Source: Clostridia bacterium
GTDB lineage: Bacteria > Bacillota > Clostridia > Oscillospirales > CAG-272
NCBI GenBank assembly: GCA_017407225.1
Contig: JAFQWY010000314.1
Span: forward strand, 1-53,533
Direction: 5' to 3'
Length of the DNA: 53,533 nt
Part shown: piece by piece, positions 30,956 through 40,462 of the stretch
Layout: the number at the start of each line of letters is the position of its first letter
How positions within the stretch are numbered: the first letter of the stretch is position 1
Translations under genes and position numbers: made by a program
Notes under the pieces: generated by a model
Databases searched by the model: none
What the model saw: only the letters and a program-made list of their open reading frames with translations
What the model was told of the DNA's origin: nothing

Positions 30956-33786
30956 TTTTCCAGCCCCAGCTTGCCCCGGAGGTACCTGCCGGTGTAGGAG
31001 CCTTCCGCCATGGCAACTTCCTCGGGGGTACCTTCGGCAACAATCGTACCGCCGCCCGCCCCGCCTTCGGGACCCAGGTCAATGATGTGGTCGGCACACT
31101 TGATGACATCCAGATTGTGCTCGATGACGACGACAGTGTTGCCGCCCGCCACCAGCTGATCCAGAATAGCGATAAGCTTTTCCGCATCGGCGGAGTGAAG
31201 CCCCGTGGTAGGCTCGTCCAGGACGTAGAGGGTCTTGCCCGTGGATCGCCGGGACAGCTCGGTAGCCAGCTTCACGCGCTGTGCTTCGCCGCCGGAGAGG
31301 GTTGTGGAAGACTGACCGATCTTGATGTAGCCCAGTCCCACGTCGCAGAGGAGCTTCAGGCGGTTGGCGATCTTCGGAATGTCCCGGAAGAATTCCGCAC
31401 CTTCCTCCGCGGTCATTTCCAGAACGTCCGCGATGCTCTTTTCCTTGTATTTCACTTCCAGGGTTTCACGGTTGTACCGCTTGCCCTTGCACACGTCGCA
31501 GGTTACATACACATCGGGGAGGAAGTGCATTTCGATTTTCTTCACGCCGTCCCCTTCGCAGGCTTCGCACCGTCCGCCCTTCACGTTGAAGGAGAAGCGG
31601 CCGCTGCTGTAGCCCCGCATCTTGGAGCCGGGGGTGGAGGCGAACAGGCTGCGGATATCCGTGAACAGCCCGGTGTAGGTGGCGGGATTGGATCGCGGAG
31701 TACGCCCGATGGGGCTCTGATCGATGGCGATGATCTTGTCCAGATGTTCGATGCCGTCGATGCGTTCGTGTGCACCGGGGTAGGTAACGGCACGCATCAG
31801 CTTCTTGGCAAGAGTGCGGTAGAGGATGGCGTTGATGAGGGAGGATTTGCCCGATCCGGACACGCCCGTGACGCACACGAAGCAGCCGAGAGGGATATCC
31901 ACATTGATGTTTTTCAGATTGTTTTCCTTTGCGCCCACGATGGTGAGCTTGTTTCCGTTTCCGGCACGTCTCACCTGAGGCACCGCGATTTTCCGCCGTC
32001 CGCTGAGGAAGTCCCCGGTGATGGACTTTGTATTGGCGGCAACTTCGGCGGGAGTGCCCACTGCCACAACTTCACCGCCGTGGATGCCGGCCGCCGGACC
32101 GATGTCAATGATGTAGTCGGCCTCTTCCATGGTTTCTTCGTCGTGCTCCACTACGATCACGGAGTTGCCCAGATCCCGGAGGTTTTTCAGAGTGGCGATG
32201 AGCTTGCCGTTGTCCCGCTGGTGCAGACCGATGGACGGCTCGTCAAGGATGTACAGAACCCCGGCAAGAGAGGAGCCGATCTGGGTGGCAAGGCGGATTC
32301 TCTGTGCTTCGCCGCCGGAGAGGGTAGCGGATTTCCGTGCCAGATTCAGGTATTCCAGACCGACGGCGACCAGGAATCCCAGACGGCTTTTCAGCTCCTT
32401 GAGAATTTCCCGTGCAACGACCATTTCCGTTTCGGTGAAGTCCAGATTTTTCACAAATTCCAGCGAATCCGCCACGGACATGGTGCAGAACTCATGGATG
32501 TTCTTTCCGCCAACGGTGACGCCCAGTGCATCGGGATTCAGCTTGGCACCGTGGCAGTCGGGGCAGTCGTGGTCGGTGAGGAACTGTTCGTAGTATTCAT
32601 GCTCCCATGCACCGGGCTGAGCGCGGTCTTCGATCATTTTCAGAATGCCCTGATACACCAGGGTCTGGGTCTGACTGCGGGCGCCGAAGCGGCGGGTGAC
32701 GGTCATCTGCTCGGGGGAGCCGTACAGGAGGACATCCCACGCCTTTTTCGGATAGTCGCAGAGGGGGGTATCCAGTGACACGCCGTATTTTTCGATAGCC
32801 TGGCCGATGAGGGGACCGTTCCAGCTGTCGTCGGTGAGGGTTTTGAATCCGTTGACGGCGATGGCGCCTTCGGTGAGGGACAGGCTGCGGTCGGGGATGA
32901 TCTTATCGGGATCCACGGAGCGCAGAACCCCAAGACCGGTACAGGTGGGGCAGGCTCCGAAGGGATTGTTGAAGGAGAACATTCTGGGTTCCAGCTCGCC
33001 GAAGGAGATTCCGTGCTCGGGACAGGCGTAATTGGTGGAAAATTCGGTTTCCACGGGATCGCCTGACCGGGGTACGGTGACCATGATGACGGAGCCGTCG
33101 GATTCTCTCAGTGCGCATTCCACGGAGTCGGTGAGGCGGCTGCGGAGATCGGGCTTCATGACAAGGCGGTCGATGACAAGCTCCACGGTGTGGCGGAGGT
33201 TCTTGTCCAGCTCGATGTCCTCGGTGAGATCGTACAGGATGCCGTCGATGCGGGCGCGGACATAGCCGTTCTTTCTGGCATCGGCGAGGATTTTCTCCTG
33301 ACGTCCCTTCTTGCCCCGGACAACGGGGGAGAGAATCATGAACCGCTCACCTTCGGGGAACGCCATGATTTTATCGATGATGACATCCACGGAGGTCTGG
33401 CGGATTTCACGTCCGCACACGGGACAGTGGGGCACGCCCAGTCTGGCGTAGAGAAGCCGCAGGTAGTCGTAGATTTCGGTGACGGTGCCCACAGTGGAGC
33501 GGGGGTTTTTTGATGTGGTTTTCTGGTCGATGGAGATAGCGGGGGACAGACCCTCAATGGAGTCCACGTCGGGCTTGTCCAGCTGACCGATGAACATCCG
33601 GGCATAGGAGGACAGGGATTCCACGAATCTTCTGTGACCTTCGGCGTAGACGGTATCGAAGGCGAGGGAGGATTTCCCGGATCCGGACAGCCCGGTGATG
33701 ACGACCAGCTTATCTCTGGGGATATCCACGTCGATGTTTTTCAGGTTGTTCATGCGTGCTCCGCGGACGGAGATGTATTCTGGCAT
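30952..33786 (-). CDS. uvrA: excinuclease ABC subunit A
   Basis: A 944-residue ATPase that scans DNA for bulky damage with UvrB in nucleotide excision repair. Both nucleotide-binding domains are complete: Walker [11 protein letters not shown] near residue 32 and [10 protein letters not shown] near 635, signature [17 protein letters not shown] and [16 protein letters not shown], Walker [13 protein letters not shown] and [12 protein letters not shown]. The second zinc module is normal ([11 protein letters not shown] ... [10 protein letters not shown]). In the first, relatives read CP.C while this protein has ACPEHG before [10 protein letters not shown], so His replaces one Cys ligand. ATG at 33786 chosen over GTG at 33798 because AAAGG needs the longer spacing. 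uvrB and uvrC are not nearby. Confidence 0.95.
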   Translation of the reverse strand: MPEYISVRGARMNNLKNIDVDIPRDKLVVITGLSGSGKSSLAFDTVYAEGHRRFVESLSSYARMFIGQLDKPDVDSIEGLSPAISIDQKTTSKNPRSTVGTVTEIYDYLRLLYARLGVPHCPVCGREIRQTSVDVIIDKIMAFPEGERFMILSPVVRGKKGRQEKILADARKNGYVRARIDGILYDLTEDIELDKNLRHTVELVIDRLVMKPDLRSRLTDSVECALRESDGSVIMVTVPRSGDPVETEFSTNYACPEHGISFGELEPRMFSFNNPFGACPTCTGLGVLRSVDPDKIIPDRSLSLTEGAIAVNGFKTLTDDSWNGPLIGQAIEKYGVSLDTPLCDYPKKAWDVLLYGSPEQMTVTRRFGARSQTQTLVYQGILKMIEDRAQPGAWEHEYYEQFLTDHDCPDCHGAKLNPDALGVTVGGKNIHEFCTMSVADSLEFVKNLDFTETEMVVAREILKELKSRLGFLVAVGLEYLNLARKSATLSGGEAQRIRLATQIGSSLAGVLYILDEPSIGLHQRDNGKLIATLKNLRDLGNSVIVVEHDEETMEEADYIIDIGPAAGIHGGEVVAVGTPAEVAANTKSITGDFLSGRRKIAVPQVRRAGNGNKLTIVGAKENNLKNINVDIPLGCFVCVTGVSGSGKSSLINAILYRTLAKKLMRAVTYPGAHERIDGIEHLDKIIAIDQSPIGRTPRSNPATYTGLFTDIRSLFASTPGSKMRGYSSGRFSFNVKGGRCEACEGDGVKKIEMHFLPDVYVTCDVCKGKRYNRETLEVKYKEKSIADVLEMTAEEGAEFFRDIPKIANRLKLLCDVGLGYIKIGQSSTTLSGGEAQRVKLATELSRRSTGKTLYVLDEPTTGLHSADAEKLIAILDQLVAGGNTVVVIEHNLDVIKCADHIIDLGPEGGAGGGTIVAEGTPEEVAMAEGSYTGRYLRGKLGLEK

Positions 33787-34181
33787 ACAGGTTTGCACCT
33801 TTCTGATTGTTACTGTGAGTTAGCTTACAGCGGGTTGTTTCGGCTGAAGCCGCTTGATGATTCGGGTAAAAAGGCTTACGCCTTTTAGATTTCGTTTTTA
33901 TGTCCTGCGCGGACGGCGCACAAGGATCCTCAAGCCGGACCCTTGTGAATCCCGGCTCCAACGAACCTGCGGTTCTTTGGATTCTCCCTTTTGCCTCCGG
34001 CGGGTACCACTGTAACTTTGATTTATAGTGAACTCAATACGGATTGGATAGGTTTGGATTCCTCCTGGGCTTCAGCCCTGCCGGCGGCGAGACGTGATTG
34101 ATTCGGGCACCGGCTGATAAACGGAACAGCCTTATTATCTATTATCTATTCCATATTATCTCTTATCTTAGCCGAAGGCGC
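33787..34181. repeat. palindrome-rich intergenic mosaic
   Basis: No gene is visible. Short inverted repeats follow one another: CGGCT/AGCCG (33841-33852), AAAAGGC/GCCTTTT (33869-33886), TGCGC/GCGCA (33906-33920), CACAAGG.TCC/GGA.CCTTGTG (33919-33947), CCAA.GAACC/GGTTC.TTGG (33958-33980), GGGC/GCCC (34067-34078). The end (about 34133-34170) is a low-complexity run of TATTATCT-like units. It resembles the uvrA 3' palindrome array in style but lacks the ATTTCAC linker. No convincing uvrA promoter was found. Confidence 0.5.
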
Positions 34182-36392
34182 TTACAGTTCTCCTTCAAAT
34201 ACACGCTTCAGGATTTCGTCATCCCGCAGTTTGTCTTCCCGGTAGGCTTTGCGGAGAAGCTCGGAGGGGATGTATTCGTCGTATTTTTCGAAGACGGGAG
34301 CTTCGGCGGGACCGATGAGTGCGTCAAGGTCGATTCCGTTTTCGGCGATTTTTCCGGTAATCATCCGCATCATGTCGTCGCCCCGTCCGCCTTCCAGCTT
34401 GAAGGTCATGAAGTAGCATCCTTCAAAATCCATCCCGGTCAGCTTGAAATGACCGGCATTGCGGACAAGGTACCGGCGGAGGGTGCGGAAGGATCTGGTA
34501 CCCAGCCACGGGAACAGCGCCCATGTATAACCGCCAAGAGGGAGGATGCAGGATTCGGTCAGACCGGTATTTCTGGCAACGGCGCGCGCGACCCGGAGTC
34601 TGGCAAGTGCACCTTCTCTCAGGTAGGGGTATTCGGTGTCCTCTCTCAGTACCTGACGCATTCTCTCGAGGATTCTCGTGTGGACTTCGCCGTAGTCGCC
34701 GGGCCAGCTGATCTCCATTTTGCCCCGCACGGGCTTGACGTAGATGAGGTGCCGGGGGATATCCAGCTCTTCCACTTCCCATACCCGTCCGGCGAGAGCA
34801 AAACGGTCGCCCACCGGGGGAGGTGTGGTGATGACGCCGATTTCATCCGATTCGCACCGCACGGTGTAGTCCTCGGTGTCCTTGAAAACGGCGTAGAATT
34901 TAAAGGAATTCACCAGCTTCTCGCCGCGCAGTCCTACGATCAGCTCCCGTTCGTCGGTCATTTCCAGCCAGTCGTTGTTGACCATGGAAAGCAGGAGGGT
35001 TTTGTAGTCCCCGGCTTCGATGGCTTCAAAGGGCGGGAGGGACAGAACCTTTTTCGCCAGTTCCGCGGCTGTGATGGCACCGGAGGAGGCGACTGTGGAC
35101 AGAGTCTGCTGGAACAGGAGGGAGAAAGGGCATTTGCGGAGGAAGGGCGGCTCGATGAAGCGTTCTTCAATGTACAGCTGCACAATGGCGATGGCTTTCA
35201 GAAGCTCCCACGGAATCAGCTGGGGCAGGGGCGTGTTGGGCAGGGGATTTTCCTCCCGGAATACCATCATCATCTCCGGCGGATCTCCCCGTCTTCCGGA
35301 TCTTCCCAGTCTCTGCAGGAAGGACGACACCGTGTTGGGGGATCCCTGCTGAATGATGCGCTCCAGGCGTCCGATGTCGATGCCAAGCTCCATGGTGACG
35401 GTGGCACAGGCAACGGCCTGAATTTCGTCGTCCTTCATTTTCAGCTCGGCTTCTTCCCGGATGCTGGCGGACAGGAACCCGTGATGGATCAGGAACACGT
35501 CCGGTTCGTTCCGGTATTCGGCAATTTCCCGCAGTGTGGCGCAGATGTACTCGGTTTCCTCCCGGGAATTGGAGAAGACGATGGCCTTTTTGCCCTTGGT
35601 GGCTTCGTAGATGTATTCGTATCCCGGATCAAGGGACATGGTTTCGCTTCGTTTGTTTTCGGTGGGGGTGACGGCTTCGGCAACGTCCTTGTCCACGATG
35701 TAGAACTGCTCCATGCCCAGCCGCCATTTGATTTTCGCCGGGGGAATGGCGGGGATCGTGGTGTCCCGTCCGCTTCCCGCACCCAGCCAGTCGGCGGCCT
35801 TGTCCATGTCCCCGAGGGTGGCGGACAGACCGATTCTGCGGGGGGATACCCCGGTTTTCTGGCGCAGACGTGCCAGCTGGCAGATGATCTGGTTGCCCCG
35901 GTCACTTCCCGTCAGGGTGTGGATCTCGTCGATGACCACGTATCTCAGATCCCCGAACAGGCGGATCAGGTCGGAGGAGCGGGTGATGAGCATGGCTTCC
36001 AGGGATTCCGGCGTGATCTGCAGGATACCCCGGGGATTTTTCAGTGCCTTCTGCTTGTGGGAGGCGGCAACGTCCCCATGCCAGTGATAGACCGGGATGC
36101 CCGTCTCCAGACACAGCTCGGAGATGCGCCCGAACTGATCGTTGATGAGGGATTTCAGGGGTGCGATATAGATGGCGCCGATGGATCGGGGCATATCGTC
36201 GTAGAATTCCGACAGGATGGGGAAGAAGGCCGCCTCCGTTTTGCCCGATGCGGTCTGGGAGGGCAGGAGAAGGTTGCAGTCGGAGCCGAAAATGATCTCA
36301 GCTGCCGCTACCTGCACAGGGGAGAGGGCTTCCCAGCCGTGGGAGTAGATGAATTCCCGGATGAAGGGGGAATATTGCTCAAATATGGACAT
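34182..36392 (-). CDS. Lhr/BrxHI-like superfamily 2 DNA helicase
   Basis: A 736-residue helicase. Motif Q region LSPVQVAA, motif I S45-QTASGK-T52, motif Ia APLKSLINDQ, motif II D155-E-I-H158, motif III S190-A-T, motif IV IVFSNSREETEYIC, motif V TVTMELGIDIG and motif VI Q360-RLGRSGRRG. The C-terminal 330 residues (LLFQQTLSTVASSGAIT winged-helix region; VGDRFALAGRVWEVEELD beta domain) follow the Lhr-core plan of the helicase named BrxHI in type 2 BREX loci. It unwinds or translocates on DNA or RNA:DNA hybrids, by family. CGGAGG precedes the ATG. It is the third gene of the TerB/DUF2791 operon, after a 101-nt gap. Confidence 0.88.
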   Translation of the reverse strand: MSIFEQYSPFIREFIYSHGWEALSPVQVAAAEIIFGSDCNLLLPSQTASGKTEAAFFPILSEFYDDMPRSIGAIYIAPLKSLINDQFGRISELCLETGIPVYHWHGDVAASHKQKALKNPRGILQITPESLEAMLITRSSDLIRLFGDLRYVVIDEIHTLTGSDRGNQIICQLARLRQKTGVSPRRIGLSATLGDMDKAADWLGAGSGRDTTIPAIPPAKIKWRLGMEQFYIVDKDVAEAVTPTENKRSETMSLDPGYEYIYEATKGKKAIVFSNSREETEYICATLREIAEYRNEPDVFLIHHGFLSASIREEAELKMKDDEIQAVACATVTMELGIDIGRLERIIQQGSPNTVSSFLQRLGRSGRRGDPPEMMMVFREENPLPNTPLPQLIPWELLKAIAIVQLYIEERFIEPPFLRKCPFSLLFQQTLSTVASSGAITAAELAKKVLSLPPFEAIEAGDYKTLLLSMVNNDWLEMTDERELIVGLRGEKLVNSFKFYAVFKDTEDYTVRCESDEIGVITTPPPVGDRFALAGRVWEVEELDIPRHLIYVKPVRGKMEISWPGDYGEVHTRILERMRQVLREDTEYPYLREGALARLRVARAVARNTGLTESCILPLGGYTWALFPWLGTRSFRTLRRYLVRNAGHFKLTGMDFEGCYFMTFKLEGGRGDDMMRMITGKIAENGIDLDALIGPAEAPVFEKYDEYIPSELLRKAYREDKLRDDEILKRVFEGEL

Positions 36393-36493
36393 ACAAAGCC
36401 TCCGTGAGAGGAACGAAAGAATAAAGAATAGAGAAGAAAGAATAAATAAGAAATATGAGTGCAGGGTATTCGCTCGGACGATAGCCGGATCAC
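36393..36493 (-). other. purine/pyrimidine-biased spacer within the operon
   Basis: The 101-nt gap between the ATPase stop and the helicase start is almost pure purine on the plus strand at 36413-36448 (GAAAGAATAAAGAATAGAG-like units). No promoter or terminator is obvious. It differs from the tight 10-nt overlap between the first two genes, so the helicase may be expressed at a different level. Confidence 0.5.
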
Positions 36494-37915
36494 TCAGAAC
36501 TCGATATCGTCCAGTGTAATCTTCGCCTTCTGCGGTACCGGATTTCCTTCGCCGGCGGGATTGGGGGTACCGGCGGGCATGGGAGCGGCATCGTCGTCGG
36601 CTTCGTCCACGTTGGATGCCACGGAGGAGCGCACCACGGCGCCGGCGATATCGGCGAAGGTTTTTTCGGTGTTTGTGTACAGCAGATCCAGCAGGGTCAC
36701 GAAATCCCGGATGATTTCACGGGGTGTGATCATCTTGTCCGCACCCTCCCGGCTCAGGGATGAGGTGAGGAAATCTTTGATGTCGGCGTCGCTGATCCGG
36801 TCGGAGGGAATCCATTTATGGTATTCCCCGTGGAGGGCGGTCAGTCTCAGCACAAGGGCGAGAAGCTCACTGTCGGACAGGCGGCGCAGGCGGATTACGG
36901 GCTGCATGAGGGAGCGCAGTTCTCCTCCGCCGAATCTTCCGTCGGCGAGACGGCTGCGGAGGGCTTCATAGCTGTACAGACCCCGGCGGCTGTCTTCCAG
37001 GAACTGGGGCGTACCGCCGAAAACGATCATGAGCCCGGGCGCGCGTCCCTGCATGGTGTCGTTGAACATGGCGAGGATTTTTTCGTAGTTATTTTCCCGG
37101 GAAATGCGGTTGGGGATTTTATAGAGGTTCACGCACTCGTCGATGTAGACGCACAGTCCGCTGTAGCCCACAAGGCGCACAAAGGCGGTGAACAGCTTCA
37201 GGTAGTCGTACCAGTTGTCGTCATTAATAACGGAGAGGGAGCGGATTCCCGTAGCCTGACGGGCTTCCGTGCGGGTGCCGTATTCGCCCCGCAGCCATTT
37301 CAGGCACGCGGACTGCTTCAGATCGTCGTCGGTGAGCCACGCATTGTAGTATTCCCGGAGCACGGAGGCAAAGTCAAAGCCGCCCACATCGGATTCCAGC
37401 TCCCGGAGATTCTTCATGATCCGCCTGCCGAACTCGGCGTTGTAGGCTTCCGTGGTCTGGTCGTATCCTTCCGCAGTCAGCTCCGCGCCGATGCCGGTGA
37501 ACCATTTGCCCAGAATCACGGGCAGTGCACCTCCGTCGGGGGAGGACTTGCAGGCGATGTTCTTCATCAGCTCCCGGAAGGTGGCAAGTCCGCTGTTTCC
37601 GCCGCCGGACAGCTTTCGCTCCGGGGACAGGTCGCAGTCGGCGGTGATGAAGCCTTTGTCCAGGGCGTATCCCCGGGACAGCTGGATCAGGAAGCTTTTG
37701 CCCGAGCCGTAGCGCCCGATGATGAATTTGGCAGCACCTTCCCCGTCGGATACGCGGTCAAGGGACGTGGTCAGGGATTCGATTTCCTCCGTCCGTCCGA
37801 TGGCGATGTAGGGGGCGCCGGATCTGGGCACAACCCCCGCCGACAGGGACGAAAGAAGGGTTCCGAGAATTCTTTTCGGTACTTTGGTTACGGTATTGTT
37901 CTGTGTTACAGCCAC
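36494..37915 (-). CDS. DUF2791 P-loop ATPase (BrxD-like)
   Basis: A 473-residue ATP-binding protein. Walker A is G67-RYGSGK-S74, Walker B LCVYID259-E260, with the family signature GGTPQFLEDSRRGLYSYEALRSRL near residues 300-323. This is the DUF2791 group, which includes BrxD of type 2 BREX, a large ORC/AAA-type ATPase believed to work with DNA. The start is a GTG at 37915 with GAGAGG 10 nt upstream, overlapping the TerB-type gene by 10 nt. The C-terminal 50 residues are acidic and Pro-rich, perhaps a tether. It is flanked by the two partners typical of this three-gene set. Confidence 0.88.
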   Translation of the reverse strand: MAVTQNNTVTKVPKRILGTLLSSLSAGVVPRSGAPYIAIGRTEEIESLTTSLDRVSDGEGAAKFIIGRYGSGKSFLIQLSRGYALDKGFITADCDLSPERKLSGGGNSGLATFRELMKNIACKSSPDGGALPVILGKWFTGIGAELTAEGYDQTTEAYNAEFGRRIMKNLRELESDVGGFDFASVLREYYNAWLTDDDLKQSACLKWLRGEYGTRTEARQATGIRSLSVINDDNWYDYLKLFTAFVRLVGYSGLCVYIDECVNLYKIPNRISRENNYEKILAMFNDTMQGRAPGLMIVFGGTPQFLEDSRRGLYSYEALRSRLADGRFGGGELRSLMQPVIRLRRLSDSELLALVLRLTALHGEYHKWIPSDRISDADIKDFLTSSLSREGADKMITPREIIRDFVTLLDLLYTNTEKTFADIAGAVVRSSVASNVDEADDDAAPMPAGTPNPAGEGNPVPQKAKITLDDIEF

Positions 37916-39942
37916 TGTTCAACATCCTCTCTGTAATCTTCTATCAGTGTAAATCCGCTGCCGCTGTCTTCCAGCACCACATCGCCGATTTCGTCAAGGA
38001 AAACGGTGTTGATGCGGTCGGCCATTTCTCCTTCGTACAGGCTGTTCTCACGGCACCATGCACGGAATCTTCCGGCAAGGGCGGCACGGAGACCTGCGCG
38101 GATCTGATCGTCTGCGGATTCGTTGTCTTCGGTCTGTTCGGGCTCCGGAACGGCATTGTCGGGTGCGGATTCCGGGATTGCGTCTGCGGCAGGCTCCGGT
38201 TCTTCCTGTTCCGCGAGGGTGGGATCCGCTGAGATTTCTCCCAGGGCACTCACCGGCTCGTCCGGGTCGTATTCGGGAACGGGGATACTTTCGTGGAATT
38301 CGTCACCGGTGAGGCGGCTGGTATTTACCCACGACTCCCGCTCGATGGCGGCGGCGGCGGAGAAATCGAAACCGGAGTCCTCCGATTCATAGTTTTTCAT
38401 GTAATCCACGGGCATATACGCGTCCTCCGCAGGGCGTTTCTGCTTCTTTTCCGGGATCATGGGGGCAAAATAAGCGTCGATGACGGCGGTGTCTTCCGGG
38501 GTGATCCGGTCAACACCCAGCTTCGCCTTCACGCCTGCCACCTGACGGAGACGGTTTTCCGCATATTTCACCAGCGCGGTCACCAGCTCACGGGAATCGG
38601 CACGGCGGGTGAAGGAGCGGAATTCCAGATCGATCCGCCGCTTGATGCCCGAGGAAACAATGGCGCCGCAGAAGCTGTCCCGGGTCATTTTGTAGGTGCG
38701 GTCGAAGAGGAAGATGCCCCGGCGGCTGAGGAACTGTGCTTTCAGAGCGGCGGATACTGCGGCAGGGATATGCTTCTCGTACAGATCCCGGTTGGGCTCA
38801 TAGTAGCGGCTCATGCGGAAGTCGTAGTCGGAGGACACTTCGATGAGGATCCGCCCGATTTCGGACAGGGCATCCTCGCTGAGATTCAGATAGAACTCCT
38901 TGAACTGCGCCTTCGGGACAATCTCCCGGAGAATGGGCAGGATCTGTGCCGGCATGGGCTGTGCGTGGATCATGCAGTAGTCGGAGAACCATTCGCACAG
39001 CAGGGAATCCAGTCTGGGGATGGTCCGACGGTAGCCCAGCCAGATATTTGTCAGCAGCTTTACGCCCTCTTCCGGGGGAATCACGTCGGGGAGGTTGATG
39101 ATTTCGTAGATATATAAAAGAATGTAGGGCATATCGCAGGACGGGGTTCTGCCGTGCCGGATGTTTTCCCGGATCCAGCGGTAGGACTCCACCTGCTTTG
39201 CGGTCATGTGCGCATACTGGGGGACGTAGGAGAAGAATGGTTCCGGGGTGATCTGTGTGTCGGGGGAGTTGACGGGAGCGGCGTCGTGGCTGGTCCGGGC
39301 ATCGGCGGCGAAGCGTCCGTAGAACTCCACCTCGGACTCCCAGCAGCGCACATCGATCCTGTCTATGAGAAATCCCTCCGGGCGGTAGGAGCGCACAAGG
39401 CTGTCTTCGGGATTCACCGCACGCTTTTTTGCAGGCTGTGCGGCAGGGGCGGGCTTGTGGGATCCGGTACGCCGGCGGTAATCGGAGGTGGGGACGGAGC
39501 GGTATCCGTCCGCGGTTCGGATCACTCTGCCCGATGAACCGTGCTTTGCTTCAAACTCATCCCGGGGAATGATCCGCTCGGATGCCGCCGCTTTCACGGG
39601 CTTTTCTTCAGGCTCCGGATCGGCACCGTTCACGTCGGTGACGGAGAGGGAATGCCCGGTGAAATCCGGCTTCGCGTAGACCTTCGGCTTCGGTTTGCCC
39701 AGATCCCAGAAATCGTCTTCCGGTTCCCGGCGCACGGGGGGATCGGAGGTGCGTGACACCCGGTCAACGGAGGAGAGGGAGTCCGCTTCCATTTCCACGG
39801 CAGGGAGGGTTTCCACGTGTGCTGTGCCGTTGTCGGGCAGTGCGGGACCTTTCAGGGATGCCTCGATCCGGGCCCGTACATTTTTTCGGATTCTGTCCGC
39901 CAGAAGCTCCGGAGAATCGTCTCTGCTGTGCTTGTCTGCCAT
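37906..39942 (-). CDS. TerB-N / TerB-C domain protein
   Basis: A 678-residue protein. Residues 1-185 are charged and low-complexity. From about 190 (EGFLIDRIDVRCWESEVEFYGRF) through ITPEPFFSYVPQYAHMTAKQVESYRWIRENIRHGRTPSCDMPYILLYIYEIIN (in parts) it is a TerB-N domain; a helical middle follows. After an acidic linker at about 590-635, the last 50 residues (AGRFRAWCRENSLYEGEMADRINTVFLDEIGDVVLEDSGSGF, in parts) match TerB-C. TerB-N/TerB-C proteins are described with DUF2791-like ATPases and helicases in tellurite-linked stress and possible phage defence. ATG at 39942 has AAGGAGG. Promoter at 39983-40011. Confidence 0.85.
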   Translation of the reverse strand: MADKHSRDDSPELLADRIRKNVRARIEASLKGPALPDNGTAHVETLPAVEMEADSLSSVDRVSRTSDPPVRREPEDDFWDLGKPKPKVYAKPDFTGHSLSVTDVNGADPEPEEKPVKAAASERIIPRDEFEAKHGSSGRVIRTADGYRSVPTSDYRRRTGSHKPAPAAQPAKKRAVNPEDSLVRSYRPEGFLIDRIDVRCWESEVEFYGRFAADARTSHDAAPVNSPDTQITPEPFFSYVPQYAHMTAKQVESYRWIRENIRHGRTPSCDMPYILLYIYEIINLPDVIPPEEGVKLLTNIWLGYRRTIPRLDSLLCEWFSDYCMIHAQPMPAQILPILREIVPKAQFKEFYLNLSEDALSEIGRILIEVSSDYDFRMSRYYEPNRDLYEKHIPAAVSAALKAQFLSRRGIFLFDRTYKMTRDSFCGAIVSSGIKRRIDLEFRSFTRRADSRELVTALVKYAENRLRQVAGVKAKLGVDRITPEDTAVIDAYFAPMIPEKKQKRPAEDAYMPVDYMKNYESEDSGFDFSAAAAIERESWVNTSRLTGDEFHESIPVPEYDPDEPVSALGEISADPTLAEQEEPEPAADAIPESAPDNAVPEPEQTEDNESADDQIRAGLRAALAGRFRAWCRENSLYEGEMADRINTVFLDEIGDVVLEDSGSGFTLIEDYREDVEQWL

Positions 39943-39982
39943 GCCGTACCTCCTTGATGCAAACATTAGTTCGGAATACATC

Positions 39983-40011
39983 ATTATACCATATCCGCGC
40001 CCTTGTGTCAA
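39983..40011 (-). promoter_or_regulatory. consensus sigma-A promoter of the TerB/DUF2791/helicase operon
   Basis: On the minus strand TTGACA (40011-40006), 17 bp, TATAAT (39988-39983): a perfect match, about 40 bp before the start codon. A defence operon with such a strong promoter would be constitutively expressed unless a repressor acts; no operator palindrome is seen. Confidence 0.9.
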
Positions 40012-40090
40012 GAAAAACGGAACATCCGGAACGGAAAAAACAGGATAAAGTTCAACAAAAATGAAGAGTGAATTGTGTACAGTGCGCGTA

Positions 40091-40361
40091 TTGCGTTTTA
40101 AGATAATATGTGGTATAATATTAAGTTGTTCCGCAACGGAATGACGAAACCTGTCGTTTCATGCGCATTCCGGTGCATATTGTTTTGAATTTAAAAGAAT
40201 TTATGCATCTCCCATGCATGATGACAAAAATGGAAATAAAAGGTAAATTTCCTTGCTCGGAAGTCAAAGCACGGCGGAAAACACCGCAAAACAGCTGAAA
40301 ATGCGAATTAACAGAAAATTCACACGAATGTAAAGGGATGGATACAGTCGCTTGCTATAAT
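40091..40361 (+). promoter_or_regulatory. tandem promoters and structured leader upstream of the AraC gene
   Basis: TTGCGT (40091-40096), 17 bp, TATAAT (40114-40119) with a TG extended -10 forms an upstream promoter. A second extended -10, TGCTATAAT (40353-40361), is nearer the gene. Between them lie GGAATG/CATTCC (40138-40171) enclosing GAAAC/GTTTC, the competing TTCCG/CGGAA (40129-40141), and ATGCAT/ATGCAT (40203-40219). The 340-nt leader holds no credible gene and no clear terminator. It may be an untranslated regulatory leader or a separate small RNA. Confidence 0.5.
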
Positions 40362-40462
40362 CTACCCCATACGTTTTTTCAGAAAATATCGGTGTATATA
40401 TATTCGGAAAAGCAATGCCTTTCCGATGCATATGCACTTCACGGAAAAGGAGAGAAGAAGCT

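Noticed and set aside
28822..32778. Two long plus-strand frames (639 and 652 codons) opposite the membrane-protein and uvrA genes
   Set aside because: Antisense shadows of well-supported minus-strand genes; Gly/Val/His-rich composition typical of such shadows.
34098..36407. A 769-codon plus-strand frame across the helicase gene
   Set aside because: Antisense shadow; the minus-strand frame carries all helicase motifs.
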